A DNA stretch of 64,000 bases from Edaphobacter aggregans DSM 19364. GTDB lineage: Bacteria > Acidobacteriota > Terriglobia > Terriglobales > Acidobacteriaceae. Positions 35,224 to 45,394 of this stretch are shown here, in pieces. Below the pieces are notes generated by a model, which was not told where the DNA came from, did no database searches, and saw nothing but the letters and a program-made list of their open reading frames with translations. The first letter of the stretch is position 1, and the number at the start of each line of letters is the position of its first letter. The DNA is taken from the NCBI RefSeq assembly GCF_000745965.1, contig NZ_JQKI01000025.1:1-64000 (forward strand), read 5' to 3'. A program made the position numbers and the translations under genes.

Positions 35224-36378
35224 TCACCCACCCAAAGCCTGATCCAGGTCCGCGATGATGTCGTCTACATCCTCGATTCCGACCGAGATCCGCATCAACC
35301 CATCTGTAATCCCAAGCTTCGCCCGGCCTTCAGCCCCCACCGCAGCATGGGTCATCGTCGCCGGATGGCAGATCAGCGTCTCCACTCCGCCCAGCGACTC
35401 GGCCAGAAACCCGAGCCTCAGCCGCTGAGCAAACGCATTCGCCCGCTCCAACGATCCCAGCTCAATCGAGATCATCGACCCGAAGCCGCTCTGCTGCTTC
35501 TTTGCCAGCTCATGCTGCGGATGATCCTTCAACCCCGGATAGAAGACCTTCTCGACCGACTTGTGTCCGGCCAGAAACTCAGCCACAGCACGACCATTCG
35601 CATCATGCTGCTTCATCCTGACTGCCAGCGTCTTCACGCCGCGCAGCAGCAGATAGCTCTCGAACGGCGAAAGAATTCCGCCCGTGCACTTCTGCACAAA
35701 CCGGAACCGCTCCGCCTGCTCCTCCGTCGTCGAAACCAGAACGCCGCCCAGCCCGTCCGAGTGGCCGTTCAGAAACTTCGTCGTCGAGTGCATCACAATA
35801 TCCGCGCCCAGCGCGATCGGCTGCTGCAGATAAGGAGAAAGAAACGTGTTGTCCACACTCAACTCCACGCCCTGCGCATGGCAGATATCCGCAACCGCCC
35901 GAATATCCGTAATCGCCATCATCGGATTCGTCGGCGTCTCGATGTGCACCAGCTTCGTCTCCGGACGAATCGCCGCCGCAACGTTCTCCGCGCAGCTCGT
36001 GTCCACATAGGTAAACGTCAACCCATAGTTCGCCAGCACCTTGTCGAAGACCCGCTGCGTTCCGCCGTACACATTGTCCGAACAGACAACGTGATCGCCC
36101 GTCTTCATCATCGTCAGCATCGCCGTAATCGCGGCCATGCCCGAACCAAAGCAGTGCGCGCTCGTCCCGCCCTCAAGCGAGCAAAGGCTCTCTTCCAAGG
36201 CATCGCGCGTAGGATTCGTCAGCCGAGCATACTCATGACCCTTGTTCTTCCCGATCGCCTCCTGCTGATACGTCGACGTCAGGTAGATCGGAACATTCAC
36301 CGCACCAGTCAACTCATCCGGCTGTTGCCCATCATGAATCGCCCGCGTCGCAAAACCATGCTTCTTCTCAGTTCGCAT
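35224..36378 (-). CDS. Cystathionine gamma-synthase/gamma-lyase family PLP enzyme
   Basis: The 384 residues begin MRTEKKHGFATRAIHDGQQP, the standard Cys/Met-metabolism PLP enzyme start. It has YARLTNPTR, SGMAAITAML, the VDNTFLSPYLQQP strand and the PLP lysine in HSTTKFLNGHSD, with the C-terminal SLGGVETLICHPATMTHA. It could make cystathionine from cysteine (MetB) or split it to cysteine (gamma-lyase); sequence alone does not decide. The upstream neighbour on the same strand is a cysteine synthase/cystathionine beta-synthase type enzyme, so reverse transsulfuration by the pair is plausible. Confidence 0.9.
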   Translation of the reverse strand: MRTEKKHGFATRAIHDGQQPDELTGAVNVPIYLTSTYQQEAIGKNKGHEYARLTNPTRDALEESLCSLEGGTSAHCFGSGMAAITAMLTMMKTGDHVVCSDNVYGGTQRVFDKVLANYGLTFTYVDTSCAENVAAAIRPETKLVHIETPTNPMMAITDIRAVADICHAQGVELSVDNTFLSPYLQQPIALGADIVMHSTTKFLNGHSDGLGGVLVSTTEEQAERFRFVQKCTGGILSPFESYLLLRGVKTLAVRMKQHDANGRAVAEFLAGHKSVEKVFYPGLKDHPQHELAKKQQSGFGSMISIELGSLERANAFAQRLRLGFLAESLGGVETLICHPATMTHAAVGAEGRAKLGITDGLMRISVGIEDVDDIIADLDQALGG

Positions 36379-36403
36379 CACTTATCGCCTCTCTAAAAGC
36401 ACC

Positions 36404-36460
36404 GTCATTTCGACACTGAGCGGAGTCGAAGGGGAGGAACCCCCGCATTTTGCTCGAAGC
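36404..36460. repeat. Dispersed intergenic repeat, diverged copy
   Basis: GTCATTTCGACACTGAGCGG, then AGTCGAAGGGGAGGAACCCC. It shares the head with the repeats at 21154 and 23188 and has an inner complementarity TTCGAC/GTCGAA. It occupies the gap between the two transsulfuration genes. Confidence 0.6.
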
Positions 36461-36470
36461 GCCGCATCTC

Positions 36471-37388
36471 TCAGTCGCTCAACAACCCCTTCGACAGATA
36501 CCGCTCCGCCGAATCCGGAATCACCGTCACCACGCGCTTGCCTTTACCCAGCTCGCCCGCAACCTCAACCGCCGCACAAACCACCGCGCCCGCGCTCGAC
36601 CCCGCAAACACACCCGCTTCCGCAGCCAGCCGCTTCACCATCTCAAACGCCGGAGGATCCACAACCTTGATCACTCGATCGCAAACACTCCGATCAAACG
36701 TAGCCGGAATAAACGAGACTCCAATCCCCTCAACCTTGTGCGGCCCAGGTTCGCCACCTTCAAGAATGCTTCCCTGAGGCTCAACCGCAACACACAGAAT
36801 CTCCGCGCACTTCCGCTTCAGAAACCTTGAGACCCCGGTAAACGTTCCGGCCGAACCCACACCCGAGATCCACGCATCGACGCGACCCTCCATCTGCTCC
36901 CATATCTCGACCGCAGTCGTCTGCTCATGGAAATCAGGATTCGCCGGATTCTCAAACTGCAGCGCCGCAAACGCGCCGTCCGTCTCGCGCTCGAACTCCA
37001 GCGCCCTCCGGATCGCGCCCGCCATTCCCTCATCCTCCGGAGTCCGAATCACCGTCGCGCCGAGCCCGCGCATCAGGATGCACTTCTCCTCGGCGAACTG
37101 CTCCGGAACATACAGCACCACCTTGTACCCGCGATTCACCCCGATCAGCGCCAGGCCAACTCCTGTGTTTCCCGCGGTCGCCTCGACGAGCGTCGAGCCT
37201 TCGCGCAGCACGCCGCGCCGCTCCGCATCGAGCACAATCCCCAGCGCCGCGCGGTCCTTTACGCTTCCGCCGGGATTCAGATACTCCAGCTTCGCCCATA
37301 TCTCGGCGCCGCCCGCAGGCTCAAGCGCCGTCAGACGCACCATCGGCGTCCGCCCCACCAAATCTGTAATCTTCTCTGCTGTCTGCAT
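36471..37388 (-). CDS. Cysteine synthase / cystathionine beta-synthase family enzyme
   Basis: The 305-residue fold-type II PLP enzyme has the lysine motif NPGGSVKDRAAL, the substrate loop ATAGNTGVGLAL, the phosphate loop SGVGSAGTFTG and the final GSSAGA. It ends without regulatory CBS domains. The phrase EGIGVSFIPATFD is closer to beta-synthase-like members, and pairing with the gamma-family enzyme 93 bp downstream supports homocysteine-to-cysteine conversion, but O-acetylserine sulfhydrylase activity is equally possible. The start ATG is 2 bp from the end of the VWA gene upstream, so they may be cotranscribed. Confidence 0.9.
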   Translation of the reverse strand: MQTAEKITDLVGRTPMVRLTALEPAGGAEIWAKLEYLNPGGSVKDRAALGIVLDAERRGVLREGSTLVEATAGNTGVGLALIGVNRGYKVVLYVPEQFAEEKCILMRGLGATVIRTPEDEGMAGAIRRALEFERETDGAFAALQFENPANPDFHEQTTAVEIWEQMEGRVDAWISGVGSAGTFTGVSRFLKRKCAEILCVAVEPQGSILEGGEPGPHKVEGIGVSFIPATFDRSVCDRVIKVVDPPAFEMVKRLAAEAGVFAGSSAGAVVCAAVEVAGELGKGKRVVTVIPDSAERYLSKGLLSD

Positions 37389-37390
37389 TC

Positions 37391-38572
37391 TCAGGGCCGC
37401 GTTCCCGCGTCGCTCGCTCCTTGCGTATTCATCGCGGCCTCACCCGCCTTGGAAGCGCCGGCAGCGACCCGCGGATAATATCCTGTGCGCGTCCTCACCG
37501 ACAACTTGCCCATGTTCTTCGCCTTCGCCTCAACGCGAATCTGCCTGTAGCCTCCCAGCGTCGGCGACTTCGTCGAGTGATACGCAATCGTGTACTGCGT
37601 CCGGATGTCCTGCGCCACCTGCGCCGCAACGGAATCTACGTCCTTCAGTGACCGCGGAAAATACGCCGCGCCGCCCGTCTGCTCGCTCAGCGTCTCCAGC
37701 ACGCGCTTGGCATGGCGCGACTCACGCTTATCCGTATCCTGCCCAAACAGCAGTCCCATCGAATAGATCACTGGACCGTCGAGGTCCTGGATCCTGCGGA
37801 TCGCCTGTTCGAGCGACGCGCTCGACGCATTATCCTCGCCGTCGGTCACCACCAGCAGCACCTGCTTCGGATGCTTCCCGTTCTTCGCCAGGTAATCGGC
37901 CGAGGCCAACAGCGCGTCGTAGACCGCGGTCCCGCCGCTGGACTTGATGTAGCTCAACCCCTGCCGCAACTTGTCGACGTCGCTGGTGAAGTCCTGGTCG
38001 ATGAACGCCTCCCAGGAGAAGTCCACCACAAACGCCTCGTCTTCCCTGTTCGACAGCTTGATCAGATCCAGCGCCGCCTGCTCTACCGCAGCGCGCTTGT
38101 CGTACATCGAGCCCGAGCTGTCGATCACGATTCCCAGCGAGACGGGAAGGTCCTCATGCCGGAACGAGTTGATCGTCTGCGCAACTCCGTCCTCGTAGAC
38201 GCGGAATGCGTCTTTGTCCAGTGTAAGGATCGATCTGCCGTCCGAGTCCAGCACCGTCGCGTTTAGCCGCACTTCATACGCATCGGCCCGCAGCGTATAC
38301 CTTCCGCCTTCCCGAGTGATCTGCCCCGACGGCGCCGTGCCAGCCGCACCACCGCGCGCAGCTGGAGTATCCGGATCGGGCGACGCGACCGGATCGCGAT
38401 CGACCGTCAGCGACGGCTGCGTGACCGCCGCAGGCTGTCCTTTCTGTTGCCCCGCAGCATTCTGCGCCGCATTCGCAGAGGAACCGGCCTGCCCGTTCCA
38501 TCCGCCTGCTGCCGCCGGTATTGCCAGCAGCGCCGCGGCTACGCACGGTAGAACTCTACTCCGAAGGTGCAT
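37391..38572 (-). CDS. Exported VWA-domain protein 1
   Basis: A signal peptide (MHLRSRVLPCVAAALLAIPAAAGG) leads into a low-complexity linker rich in Gln, Ala and Pro. An Ig-like strand region follows (EVRLNATVLDSDGRSILTLD, FRVYEDGVAQTI), then a von Willebrand A domain with an intact MIDAS DSSGSM and later TDGEDN. It closes IAYHSTKSPTLGGYRQIRVE and RTGYYPR, typical of acidobacterial VWFA-related proteins. 393 residues. Its start overlaps the end of the next VWA gene by 17 bp, so the two are translated together. The role is unknown, probably metal-dependent adhesion or complex building in the periplasm. Confidence 0.87.
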   Translation of the reverse strand: MHLRSRVLPCVAAALLAIPAAAGGWNGQAGSSANAAQNAAGQQKGQPAAVTQPSLTVDRDPVASPDPDTPAARGGAAGTAPSGQITREGGRYTLRADAYEVRLNATVLDSDGRSILTLDKDAFRVYEDGVAQTINSFRHEDLPVSLGIVIDSSGSMYDKRAAVEQAALDLIKLSNREDEAFVVDFSWEAFIDQDFTSDVDKLRQGLSYIKSSGGTAVYDALLASADYLAKNGKHPKQVLLVVTDGEDNASSASLEQAIRRIQDLDGPVIYSMGLLFGQDTDKRESRHAKRVLETLSEQTGGAAYFPRSLKDVDSVAAQVAQDIRTQYTIAYHSTKSPTLGGYRQIRVEAKAKNMGKLSVRTRTGYYPRVAAGASKAGEAAMNTQGASDAGTRP

Positions 38573-39662
38573 AGTACCCCTGACGATTGTGTACCGTCAG
38601 CGGAGGAAGCCCCGGAGGCGGCACCAGTCGTATCTTCAATTTACGCCAGTTGCCGTCCTTCTTCACCTCCGACGGCCTGTACCCGATCACATACTCGTTC
38701 CGCAGCTCGGCCGAGATGCGCGTCGCAATGTCACTCAGGTCGGCGATATCGCCTACGCGGAACATTCTGCCGCCGGTCATCTCGCAGATATCGCTCAGCA
38801 GAATCGGCCCGAGCTGCTCTTCCTGGGTTGGAGCGTACTGGTCAAAGATTCCAATGGAGTAGATCTGGACGTCGCTCTCGCGCACCGCGCGCCTCAGCTC
38901 GCCCTCGGTGTAACGGCTCCGGTTGTCGCCGCCGTCGGAGATAATCAGCAGCGCCTTGCGCTCGTACTTGCCGTCGCGCAGCTTGTTCATCGCCAGATAC
39001 ACGGCGTCGATCAGCGCGGTCCGGTTCTCCGGCTTCAGCATCACCATTCGAGCCTCGACATCATCGACGTCAGAGGTGTAGTCCACGATCACCGCAGGAC
39101 GGTCATTGAAGCCGACGACAAAGAACTCATCCAGCGGGTTGGATGTACGCAGAAACTCGCTGAGCGCCTTGCGAGCCCGCTGAAACTTCGAGCTCATGCT
39201 CCCACTCAGGTCGAAGACGATGCCGATCGTCACCGGCGCATCCTCGGTCGAGAAGCTCTTGATGATCTGCCCGATGTTGTTGTCGTAGATCTCGAAGTTT
39301 TCCTTCTCAAGACCGGTCACCAGCCGGTTCATCGGATCGGTTACGGTAGCCGGGACCAGCACCAGGTTCACGTCCACACGAATCCGCGCATCCCGGCGTG
39401 TGGTCGCATTCGCCACAACGTTGCCCGAACCCTCAACGACCGGCTTTAGGTCTTCGGGCGACTTTGGCGGAGGAGGCGGCGGCTGCGTATGCACTTCGCC
39501 CAGCGGATTCTCCTGCGCTCGCGCCACCCCAGCTCCAAGCGCGGTCAGCATCACCACGGCGACGATCATCCACACCATCGCCGAAGCCGCCCTGCGGTTC
39601 GACCGCCGGACAGCGTCCCAACGATTCAACCAACATTCACGACTGGTACTCGTATCCTGCAT
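38556..39662 (-). CDS. Exported VWA-domain protein 2
   Basis: A hydrophobic segment (VWMIVAVVMLTALGAGVARA) follows a basic N-terminus; a second possible start is 28 codons in. After a PPPPPP stretch comes the same architecture as the neighbour: VNLVLVPATVTDPMNRLVTG, NFEIYDNNIGQII, MIDAS DLSGSM, ISDGGDN, IGYRPSEVKKDGNWRKLKI and RQGYYAPSE. 368 residues. It precedes and overlaps the first VWA gene, suggesting that the two act as a pair. The divergent upstream gene is the DUF1015 protein. Confidence 0.87.
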   Translation of the reverse strand: MQDTSTSRECWLNRWDAVRRSNRRAASAMVWMIVAVVMLTALGAGVARAQENPLGEVHTQPPPPPPKSPEDLKPVVEGSGNVVANATTRRDARIRVDVNLVLVPATVTDPMNRLVTGLEKENFEIYDNNIGQIIKSFSTEDAPVTIGIVFDLSGSMSSKFQRARKALSEFLRTSNPLDEFFVVGFNDRPAVIVDYTSDVDDVEARMVMLKPENRTALIDAVYLAMNKLRDGKYERKALLIISDGGDNRSRYTEGELRRAVRESDVQIYSIGIFDQYAPTQEEQLGPILLSDICEMTGGRMFRVGDIADLSDIATRISAELRNEYVIGYRPSEVKKDGNWRKLKIRLVPPPGLPPLTVHNRQGYYAPSE

Positions 39663-39957
39663 GGTCTGGTCATCTCCGCGACCTGTCTCGCAAAACCGGC
39701 TGGCTGCTCCGGTTCCCCCTCTCTCGGAAAAAGCGCCTGGGGAAGCTACTCAATCGGCCGGCCGGGCATTCCTTCTCCGTCCGCAGACTATACACCGAAA
39801 CCGGCCAAACCGCCGCGTCACCCAAAGAATAGACGCTGTCTCCGGCCCATTTGTCATCCTTTTGCAAACAGCCGGGCCTTCATCATTCAGGCGCCGTCAC
39901 GCCCTCCCCGTACAATCGCGTGATATCTATCTGATTGGGAGATCTCAAAAAAAACGC
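39663..39957. promoter_or_regulatory. Divergent intergenic region between VWA and DUF1015 genes
   Basis: No gene is seen in about 295 bp. A TACAAT at 39911, 41 bp before the DUF1015 ribosome site region, is the best -10 candidate; the same hexamer precedes the amidase gene (41407) and small-protein genes, so it may be the common local form. A T/G-poor poly-A stretch directly precedes the DUF1015 ATG. Confidence 0.35.
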
Positions 39958-41313
<1,356 letters not shown>

Positions 41314-41439
41314 AGCCACTCTTCCACTTGGAAGCACGCTCGTCTCAGGAGTTGTTCCAGCGGAGTCCCCAAGGCAAGAACCCTCGAAATCACTCTCTGT
41401 CCTCGCTACAATCGAATCGCACTCTTACACGCACGCGCC

Positions 41440-42288
41440 GTGACTCAAATCCGCCCCTTCATTCTAATGGCCGCAAGCGCTCTCCTCTTGAGTACGGCCA
41501 CCTGCCTTGCCCAGACGCCTGCCTCACCGCAGCCCGCGCAGCCGCCGCCACCGGCGATCCCCTCTCCCGCGGCACCTCCAAGACAAGTTCCCGCTTTCTA
41601 CCGCAATCTCATTCTGCTCGATCCCGCCCACGGTGGTCCGGACACCGGTGCTCAGCTTCCGGACAATGTGCTGGAGAAAGATGTTGTCCTCGGCTTCGCG
41701 CAGCGCCTACGGCCCGCGTTGGCAGCACAGGGGTTCACGGTGATTTCCACGCGCGACTCCGATCCTGCCGCTACACTCACAACCGACCAGCGCGCCGGAA
41801 CGGCGAACCACCTCCATCCCCTTGCCTGCATCCTGCTACACGCTACCGCGACCGGCACTGGGATTCACATCGCCTCCTCCTCGCTGACACCGCTCGGCGA
41901 TGGCATCTCGCCCTCCCGCGCTCTTCCCTGGGCGACCGCACAGGCTCAGATCGTGCCGATGAGCCTTCGCCTGGCGAACGAGATTGGCCTGGCTCTTTCG
42001 AACGCCCAGCTCCCGGTCGTTCTTCTGCGTGCCTCGGCGCCGCCGATCGACAACCTGATCTGCCCGGCGGTCACCGTCGAGCTTGCGCCGCTTGTGCCAT
42101 CCTCCGGCGATCCTTCTCCTGTCACAGACCTCGCCTATCAGCAGCGCATGATCGAGGCCATCACCACAGCGCTCGCCTCCTTCCGTACACACAACACTCC
42201 GGCGCCGTCCGCGGCGCCGCCAGCACCGCCGCCGCCGGCTCCGAAGCCCACACCTGTGCCCGCAGCCAACCCCGGAGCCGCCAAGTGA
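41440..42288 (+). CDS. Exported N-acetylmuramoyl-L-alanine amidase-like protein
   Basis: A GTG start gives a signal peptide (FILMAASALLLSTATCLAQ) and a Pro-rich linker. The Amidase_3-like domain starts LILLDPAHGGPDTGAQL (zinc His in DPAHGG), followed by EKDVVLGFAQRL, STRDSD, ACILLHATATG (second His) and PAVTVELAPL with the expected Glu. A Pro/Ala tail ends it. 282 residues. It would trim peptide stems from peptidoglycan. It shares a GTGA overlap with the GerMN gene and lies in an operon with glutamate racemase, so all three point to cell-wall work. A TACAAT box lies 28 bp upstream. Confidence 0.85.
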   Translation: MTQIRPFILMAASALLLSTATCLAQTPASPQPAQPPPPAIPSPAAPPRQVPAFYRNLILLDPAHGGPDTGAQLPDNVLEKDVVLGFAQRLRPALAAQGFTVISTRDSDPAATLTTDQRAGTANHLHPLACILLHATATGTGIHIASSSLTPLGDGISPSRALPWATAQAQIVPMSLRLANEIGLALSNAQLPVVLLRASAPPIDNLICPAVTVELAPLVPSSGDPSPVTDLAYQQRMIEAITTALASFRTHNTPAPSAAPPAPPPPAPKPTPVPAANPGAAK

Positions 42289-42914
42289 TCCCTCGCTATC
42301 AGCGGATTCTCTTCTGGAGCCTCATCGGCAGCATCCTGCTGATGGGAGCCTTCCTTCTTCGCGGCTGCCGACAGGCGCATCAACGGCTTACTGCACTGAA
42401 CGATGCCACTCCCATCGCTGCTCCGACCACCTCCGCGACGGAGGAGGTCACCCTTTATCTGGCCTCCGACGCCGACGCCACGATCACGCCAACCCGTTCC
42501 GAAGTGGCCCTTCCGCAGGAACCTTCGCTTCGCGCCCGAGCCCTGCTGGAGCACCTGCTTGCCCAGTATGCGCTGCCTGCCTCGGGGCACCCGCTCAAGA
42601 GCGGCCCCACCGTCTATGACGTCTTCCTTCTGGCGAATCCCGCCGATGCCAAGGCAGGCCAGATAGCGGTCGTCAACCTGCGAGGCTCCTTCGTGGACAA
42701 CCACCCCTCCGGCGTCGAAGCCGAGCAACTTACGCTCAACTCCATCATCGGCACCCTGCACGCCGCTCTCCCCGAGGTCACCGAGGTCCGGTTTCTCGTC
42801 GATGGCCAGCCCCACGATACGCTCGCCGGCCACGTCGCTCTCAATCGCTCCTATTCCCTGAGCGACACCACCACTCGTCCTACGGCTCCCAGCGAGGCAG
42901 CCACACAGCCATGA
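42285..42914 (+). CDS. Membrane-anchored GerMN domain protein
   Basis: The GTG start overlaps the amidase stop. One N-terminal membrane segment (ILFWSLIGSILLMGAFLL) is followed by the GerMN fold: VTLYLASDADATITPTRSEV, SLRARALLEHLLAQ, YDVFLLANPADAKAGQIAVV, NLRGSFVDNHPSGVEAEQL and VTEVRFLVDGQPHDTLAGHV. 209 residues. GerMN domains occur with amidases and sporulation proteins but also in non-spore-formers, where the role is probably cell-envelope binding. The stop overlaps the murI start by four bases. Confidence 0.85.
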   Translation: MIPRYQRILFWSLIGSILLMGAFLLRGCRQAHQRLTALNDATPIAAPTTSATEEVTLYLASDADATITPTRSEVALPQEPSLRARALLEHLLAQYALPASGHPLKSGPTVYDVFLLANPADAKAGQIAVVNLRGSFVDNHPSGVEAEQLTLNSIIGTLHAALPEVTEVRFLVDGQPHDTLAGHVALNRSYSLSDTTTRPTAPSEAATQP

Positions 42915-43735
42915 ACACCATCGGTGTCTTCGACTCTGGTTTCGGCGGCCTGACGGTGCTCCGCGCCCTGCTCGCCCAGGCGCCCTCAGCCCGGTACGTC
43001 TATCTGGGCGACACCGCACGGCTTCCCTATGGCTCGAAGTCGCACGAGACCATCGCCCGCTACGCGGTTTCGAGCGCGAAGTTCCTCGCAGCCCAGGGAG
43101 CGGAGCTGCTCGTCATCGCCTGCAACACGGCCACCGCACTCGCGCTAGACGACATTCGGTCGGCACTACCGATTCCCGTTGTTGGCGTCATCCAGCCTGG
43201 CGCGGAGGCCGCCCTCCATGCAGGGTCTGGGGTTCCCGCCTCGCAGCAAGTCCTCGTCCTCGCCACGGCTGCGACGACGCAGTCCGGAGCCTACACCCGC
43301 GCGCTCCATGCGCTGGGTCTCCGAGCGACCGAGAAGGCCTGTCCGCTTCTGGTGCCGCTGGTCGAAGAAGGCTGGATCGACAGTCCCACGCACTCCGCCG
43401 TCACGCTGGAGGTGCTTCGCATCTATCTTCTCGAAGCCCTCGCCCAAGCCCCGGACGCATCGACTCTCCTGCTGGGCTGCACGCATTACCCGCTTCTCAA
43501 GCCCCATTTCGAGGCCACTCTGCGCAATCTCCACCATCCCATGTGCATTATCGACTCCGCTGCGGCCACAGCGTCCACAGTCGCCGCACTGATGCCCACG
43601 GCAACACAACCGGCGTCCGCCACGCCGGACTGCGAGTTCTACGCCACCGACTCCATCGAGAAGTTCCAGCGTTTGGGCTCCGCATTTCTCGGCCGACCAC
43701 TTCCTGCCGTCCAACTGATCGATCTTGGCGGCTGA
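42911..43735 (+). CDS. murI: Glutamate racemase
   Basis: The 274 residues begin MNTIGVFDSGFGGLTVLRAL, with the catalytic regions VIACNTATALAL (first Cys) and LLLGCTHYPLLKP (second Cys), and Asp/Ser in FDSGFGG. This makes D-glutamate for peptidoglycan. It is the last gene of an overlapping amidase-GerMN-murI operon, all concerned with the cell wall. It ends with EKFQRLGSAFLGRPLP, normal for the family, so it looks intact. Confidence 0.95.
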   Translation: MNTIGVFDSGFGGLTVLRALLAQAPSARYVYLGDTARLPYGSKSHETIARYAVSSAKFLAAQGAELLVIACNTATALALDDIRSALPIPVVGVIQPGAEAALHAGSGVPASQQVLVLATAATTQSGAYTRALHALGLRATEKACPLLVPLVEEGWIDSPTHSAVTLEVLRIYLLEALAQAPDASTLLLGCTHYPLLKPHFEATLRNLHHPMCIIDSAAATASTVAALMPTATQPASATPDCEFYATDSIEKFQRLGSAFLGRPLPAVQLIDLGG

Positions 43736-43761
43736 ACAAGCACAGGGTAGTCGTCGAAAAA

Positions 43762-43789
43762 CCCTACTCCCTATTCCCTAGTCCCTATA
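43762..43789 (+). repeat. Four tandem heptamers CCCTANN
   Basis: CCCTACT, CCCTATT, CCCTAGT and CCCTATA follow without gaps and end 10 bp before the ATG of the EVE-domain gene, covering the place where its ribosome site should be. Confidence 0.85.
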
Positions 43790-43799
43790 ACCTGTTCTT

Positions 43800-44180
43800 A
43801 TGCCATACCTGCTCAAGACCGAACCGAACAAGTACTCCTTCGACGACCTGGTGCGCGACGGCGAGACCACGTGGGACGGCATCGCCAACCCGCAGGCACT
43901 GATGACGCTTCGCAACATGAAGAAGGGCGAAAAGCTTGTCATCTACCACTCGAACATCGGCAAAGCGGCCATCGGAACCGCGAAGGTCGTCTCGGTCGAT
44001 CCCACCGATCCGAAGAACCCGATCGTACGCATCGCTCCGATCAAGCGTCTGAAGCGGGAAAAGACGCTGGCCGAAATCCGTGAGGCTCCGGTCTTTCACG
44101 GCTCGATTCTCTTTCGCCAGTTCCGCCTCTCCGTTGTCCCCCTTACGGAGGAGCAGTACGACTGGCTTACACAGCCCTGA
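43800..44180 (+). CDS. EVE-domain protein
   Basis: 126 residues: MPYLLKTEPNKYSFDDLVRD, TTWDGIANPQALMTLRNMKK, GEKLVIYHSNIGKAAIGTAK and a C-terminal FRQFRLSVVPLTEEQYDWL. This is the complete EVE (PUA-like) fold, which binds modified bases; in several systems EVE proteins read modified cytosine in DNA or modified RNA. No restriction or modification genes are adjacent here, so a housekeeping role is likely. There is no clear Shine-Dalgarno; heptamer repeats lie where it should be. Confidence 0.9.
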   Translation: MPYLLKTEPNKYSFDDLVRDGETTWDGIANPQALMTLRNMKKGEKLVIYHSNIGKAAIGTAKVVSVDPTDPKNPIVRIAPIKRLKREKTLAEIREAPVFHGSILFRQFRLSVVPLTEEQYDWLTQP

Positions 44181-44216
44181 GGTCGAAGACGTCGAACGCG
44201 TTCGTCCATCCTGAGG

Positions 44217-45053
44217 TCAGGCAGCCCTGTACTGTCCCAGGACCTTGACCATCCTGCAATGCTCGGCCAGCGCAGCGACAGCGACCTCGGCTTTTGCCGG
44301 CGTGTCAAACCTCACGTCCACATAGAACACATACTCCCATGGGCTTCCCGGGACGGGGCGCGATTCGATCTTCGTCAGGTCGACCCCCGCCCACGCCAGC
44401 CGTTCCAGGGCCGCCACTAGAGTTCCCGGCCTGTGCTCGATCGCGAAGGCCAGGCTCATCTTGTTCGCAGGCTCCTTCATCTTTGTCAGAGGGGCATCCT
44501 CAAAACGCCGCACCAGATGAAACCTCGTGAAGTTCTGCGCATGGTCTTCAATGCCGGGCACCAGGACCGAGGCACCGTACTCGGTTGCGGCCAACTCCGG
44601 CGCGATACCGGCAACGTCTCTCAGGCCCGCAGCCATCAGGTGTTTTACCGCGCCCGCAGTGTCGTAAAACGGCATAACCTCAAACTCTGAATGCGAGGCG
44701 AGAAATCGTCTGCACTGCGACAACGCCACCGGATGCGAGATGACTCTCCGTACCTCGCCCAGTCCCACGCCAGGCGCGGCGATCAGATTATGACGGATTC
44801 GAAGCATGCTTTCACGTTCGATGCGGACATCGAGTTCGAACAGAAGATCGTAGTGCTCGACGACTGAGCCATGCAGGCTGTTCTCGATCGGCAGCACTGC
44901 GGCATCCACCTCACCGGATACCACACGCGCCAACACCTCCGCCGAAACGTTGCACGCCACGATGCTGAGATCCGAAACGTCGTTGCCCAGCATTGCAACC
45001 GTTGCCATATGACTGTTTGAGCCCAGCTCTCCCTGGATCGCTATCTTCAACAA
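44217..45053 (-). CDS. pheA: Prephenate dehydratase with ACT domain
   Basis: 278 residues from a TTG that follows GGAGG. The catalytic part has IAIQGELGSNSHMA, VLPIENSLHGSVVEHYDLL and NFTRFHLVRR (the TRF motif Thr needed for activity). An ACT domain follows (LAFAIEHRPGTLVAALERL, IESRPVPGSPWEYVFYVDV) with the ESRP motif that binds phenylalanine, so feedback inhibition by Phe is expected. It converts prephenate to phenylpyruvate. It is monofunctional, as no chorismate mutase domain is present. Confidence 0.94.
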   Translation of the reverse strand: MLKIAIQGELGSNSHMATVAMLGNDVSDLSIVACNVSAEVLARVVSGEVDAAVLPIENSLHGSVVEHYDLLFELDVRIERESMLRIRHNLIAAPGVGLGEVRRVISHPVALSQCRRFLASHSEFEVMPFYDTAGAVKHLMAAGLRDVAGIAPELAATEYGASVLVPGIEDHAQNFTRFHLVRRFEDAPLTKMKEPANKMSLAFAIEHRPGTLVAALERLAWAGVDLTKIESRPVPGSPWEYVFYVDVRFDTPAKAEVAVAALAEHCRMVKVLGQYRAA

Positions 45054-45202
45054 AAGGCCTCCACTGGGCTTCTATTTTATTCACGAATGCAACCTGACCT
45101 TCGCCACTGGCAACTTACAACAGGAAGGACTGGCTGAGGCTCGACCGCAACCGGTCGCAGCGATCAGCGCAGATCGTACTGCCTTCCGCAGGAGAGCCAA
45201 AC

Positions 45203-45352
45203 ATGCTTTGGACGATCACGATCATTCTGTTCATCCTCTGGGTCCTGGGATTGGTCAGCAGCTACACCCTTGGCGGGTGGATCCACATCCTTTTGGTCCT
45301 GGCAATCATCGTTTTGATCTTCAACCTGCTGTCCGGCCGACGACCAATTTAG
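45203..45352 (+). CDS. Small lmo0937-type membrane protein, 49 residues
   Basis: ATG follows CAGGAGAG. The product MLWTITIILFILWVLGLVSS, YTLGGWIHILLVLAIIVLIF ends NLLSGRRPI, with two hydrophobic helices joined by TLGG. This pattern is the lmo0937 family of tiny inner-membrane proteins, commonly found next to stress genes. It is followed 42 bp on by the CsbD-like gene, so the two likely form a stress-induced pair. Confidence 0.85.
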   Translation: MLWTITIILFILWVLGLVSSYTLGGWIHILLVLAIIVLIFNLLSGRRPI

Positions 45353-45394
45353 CTGAACAGCCATCGCCCTCCCGAAACACCATGGGGTTGGAAC

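Noticed and set aside
43800..44180. EVE-domain protein as part of a modification-dependent defence island
   Set aside because: Neighbours are murI and pheA; no restriction, helicase or McrB-like gene is nearby.
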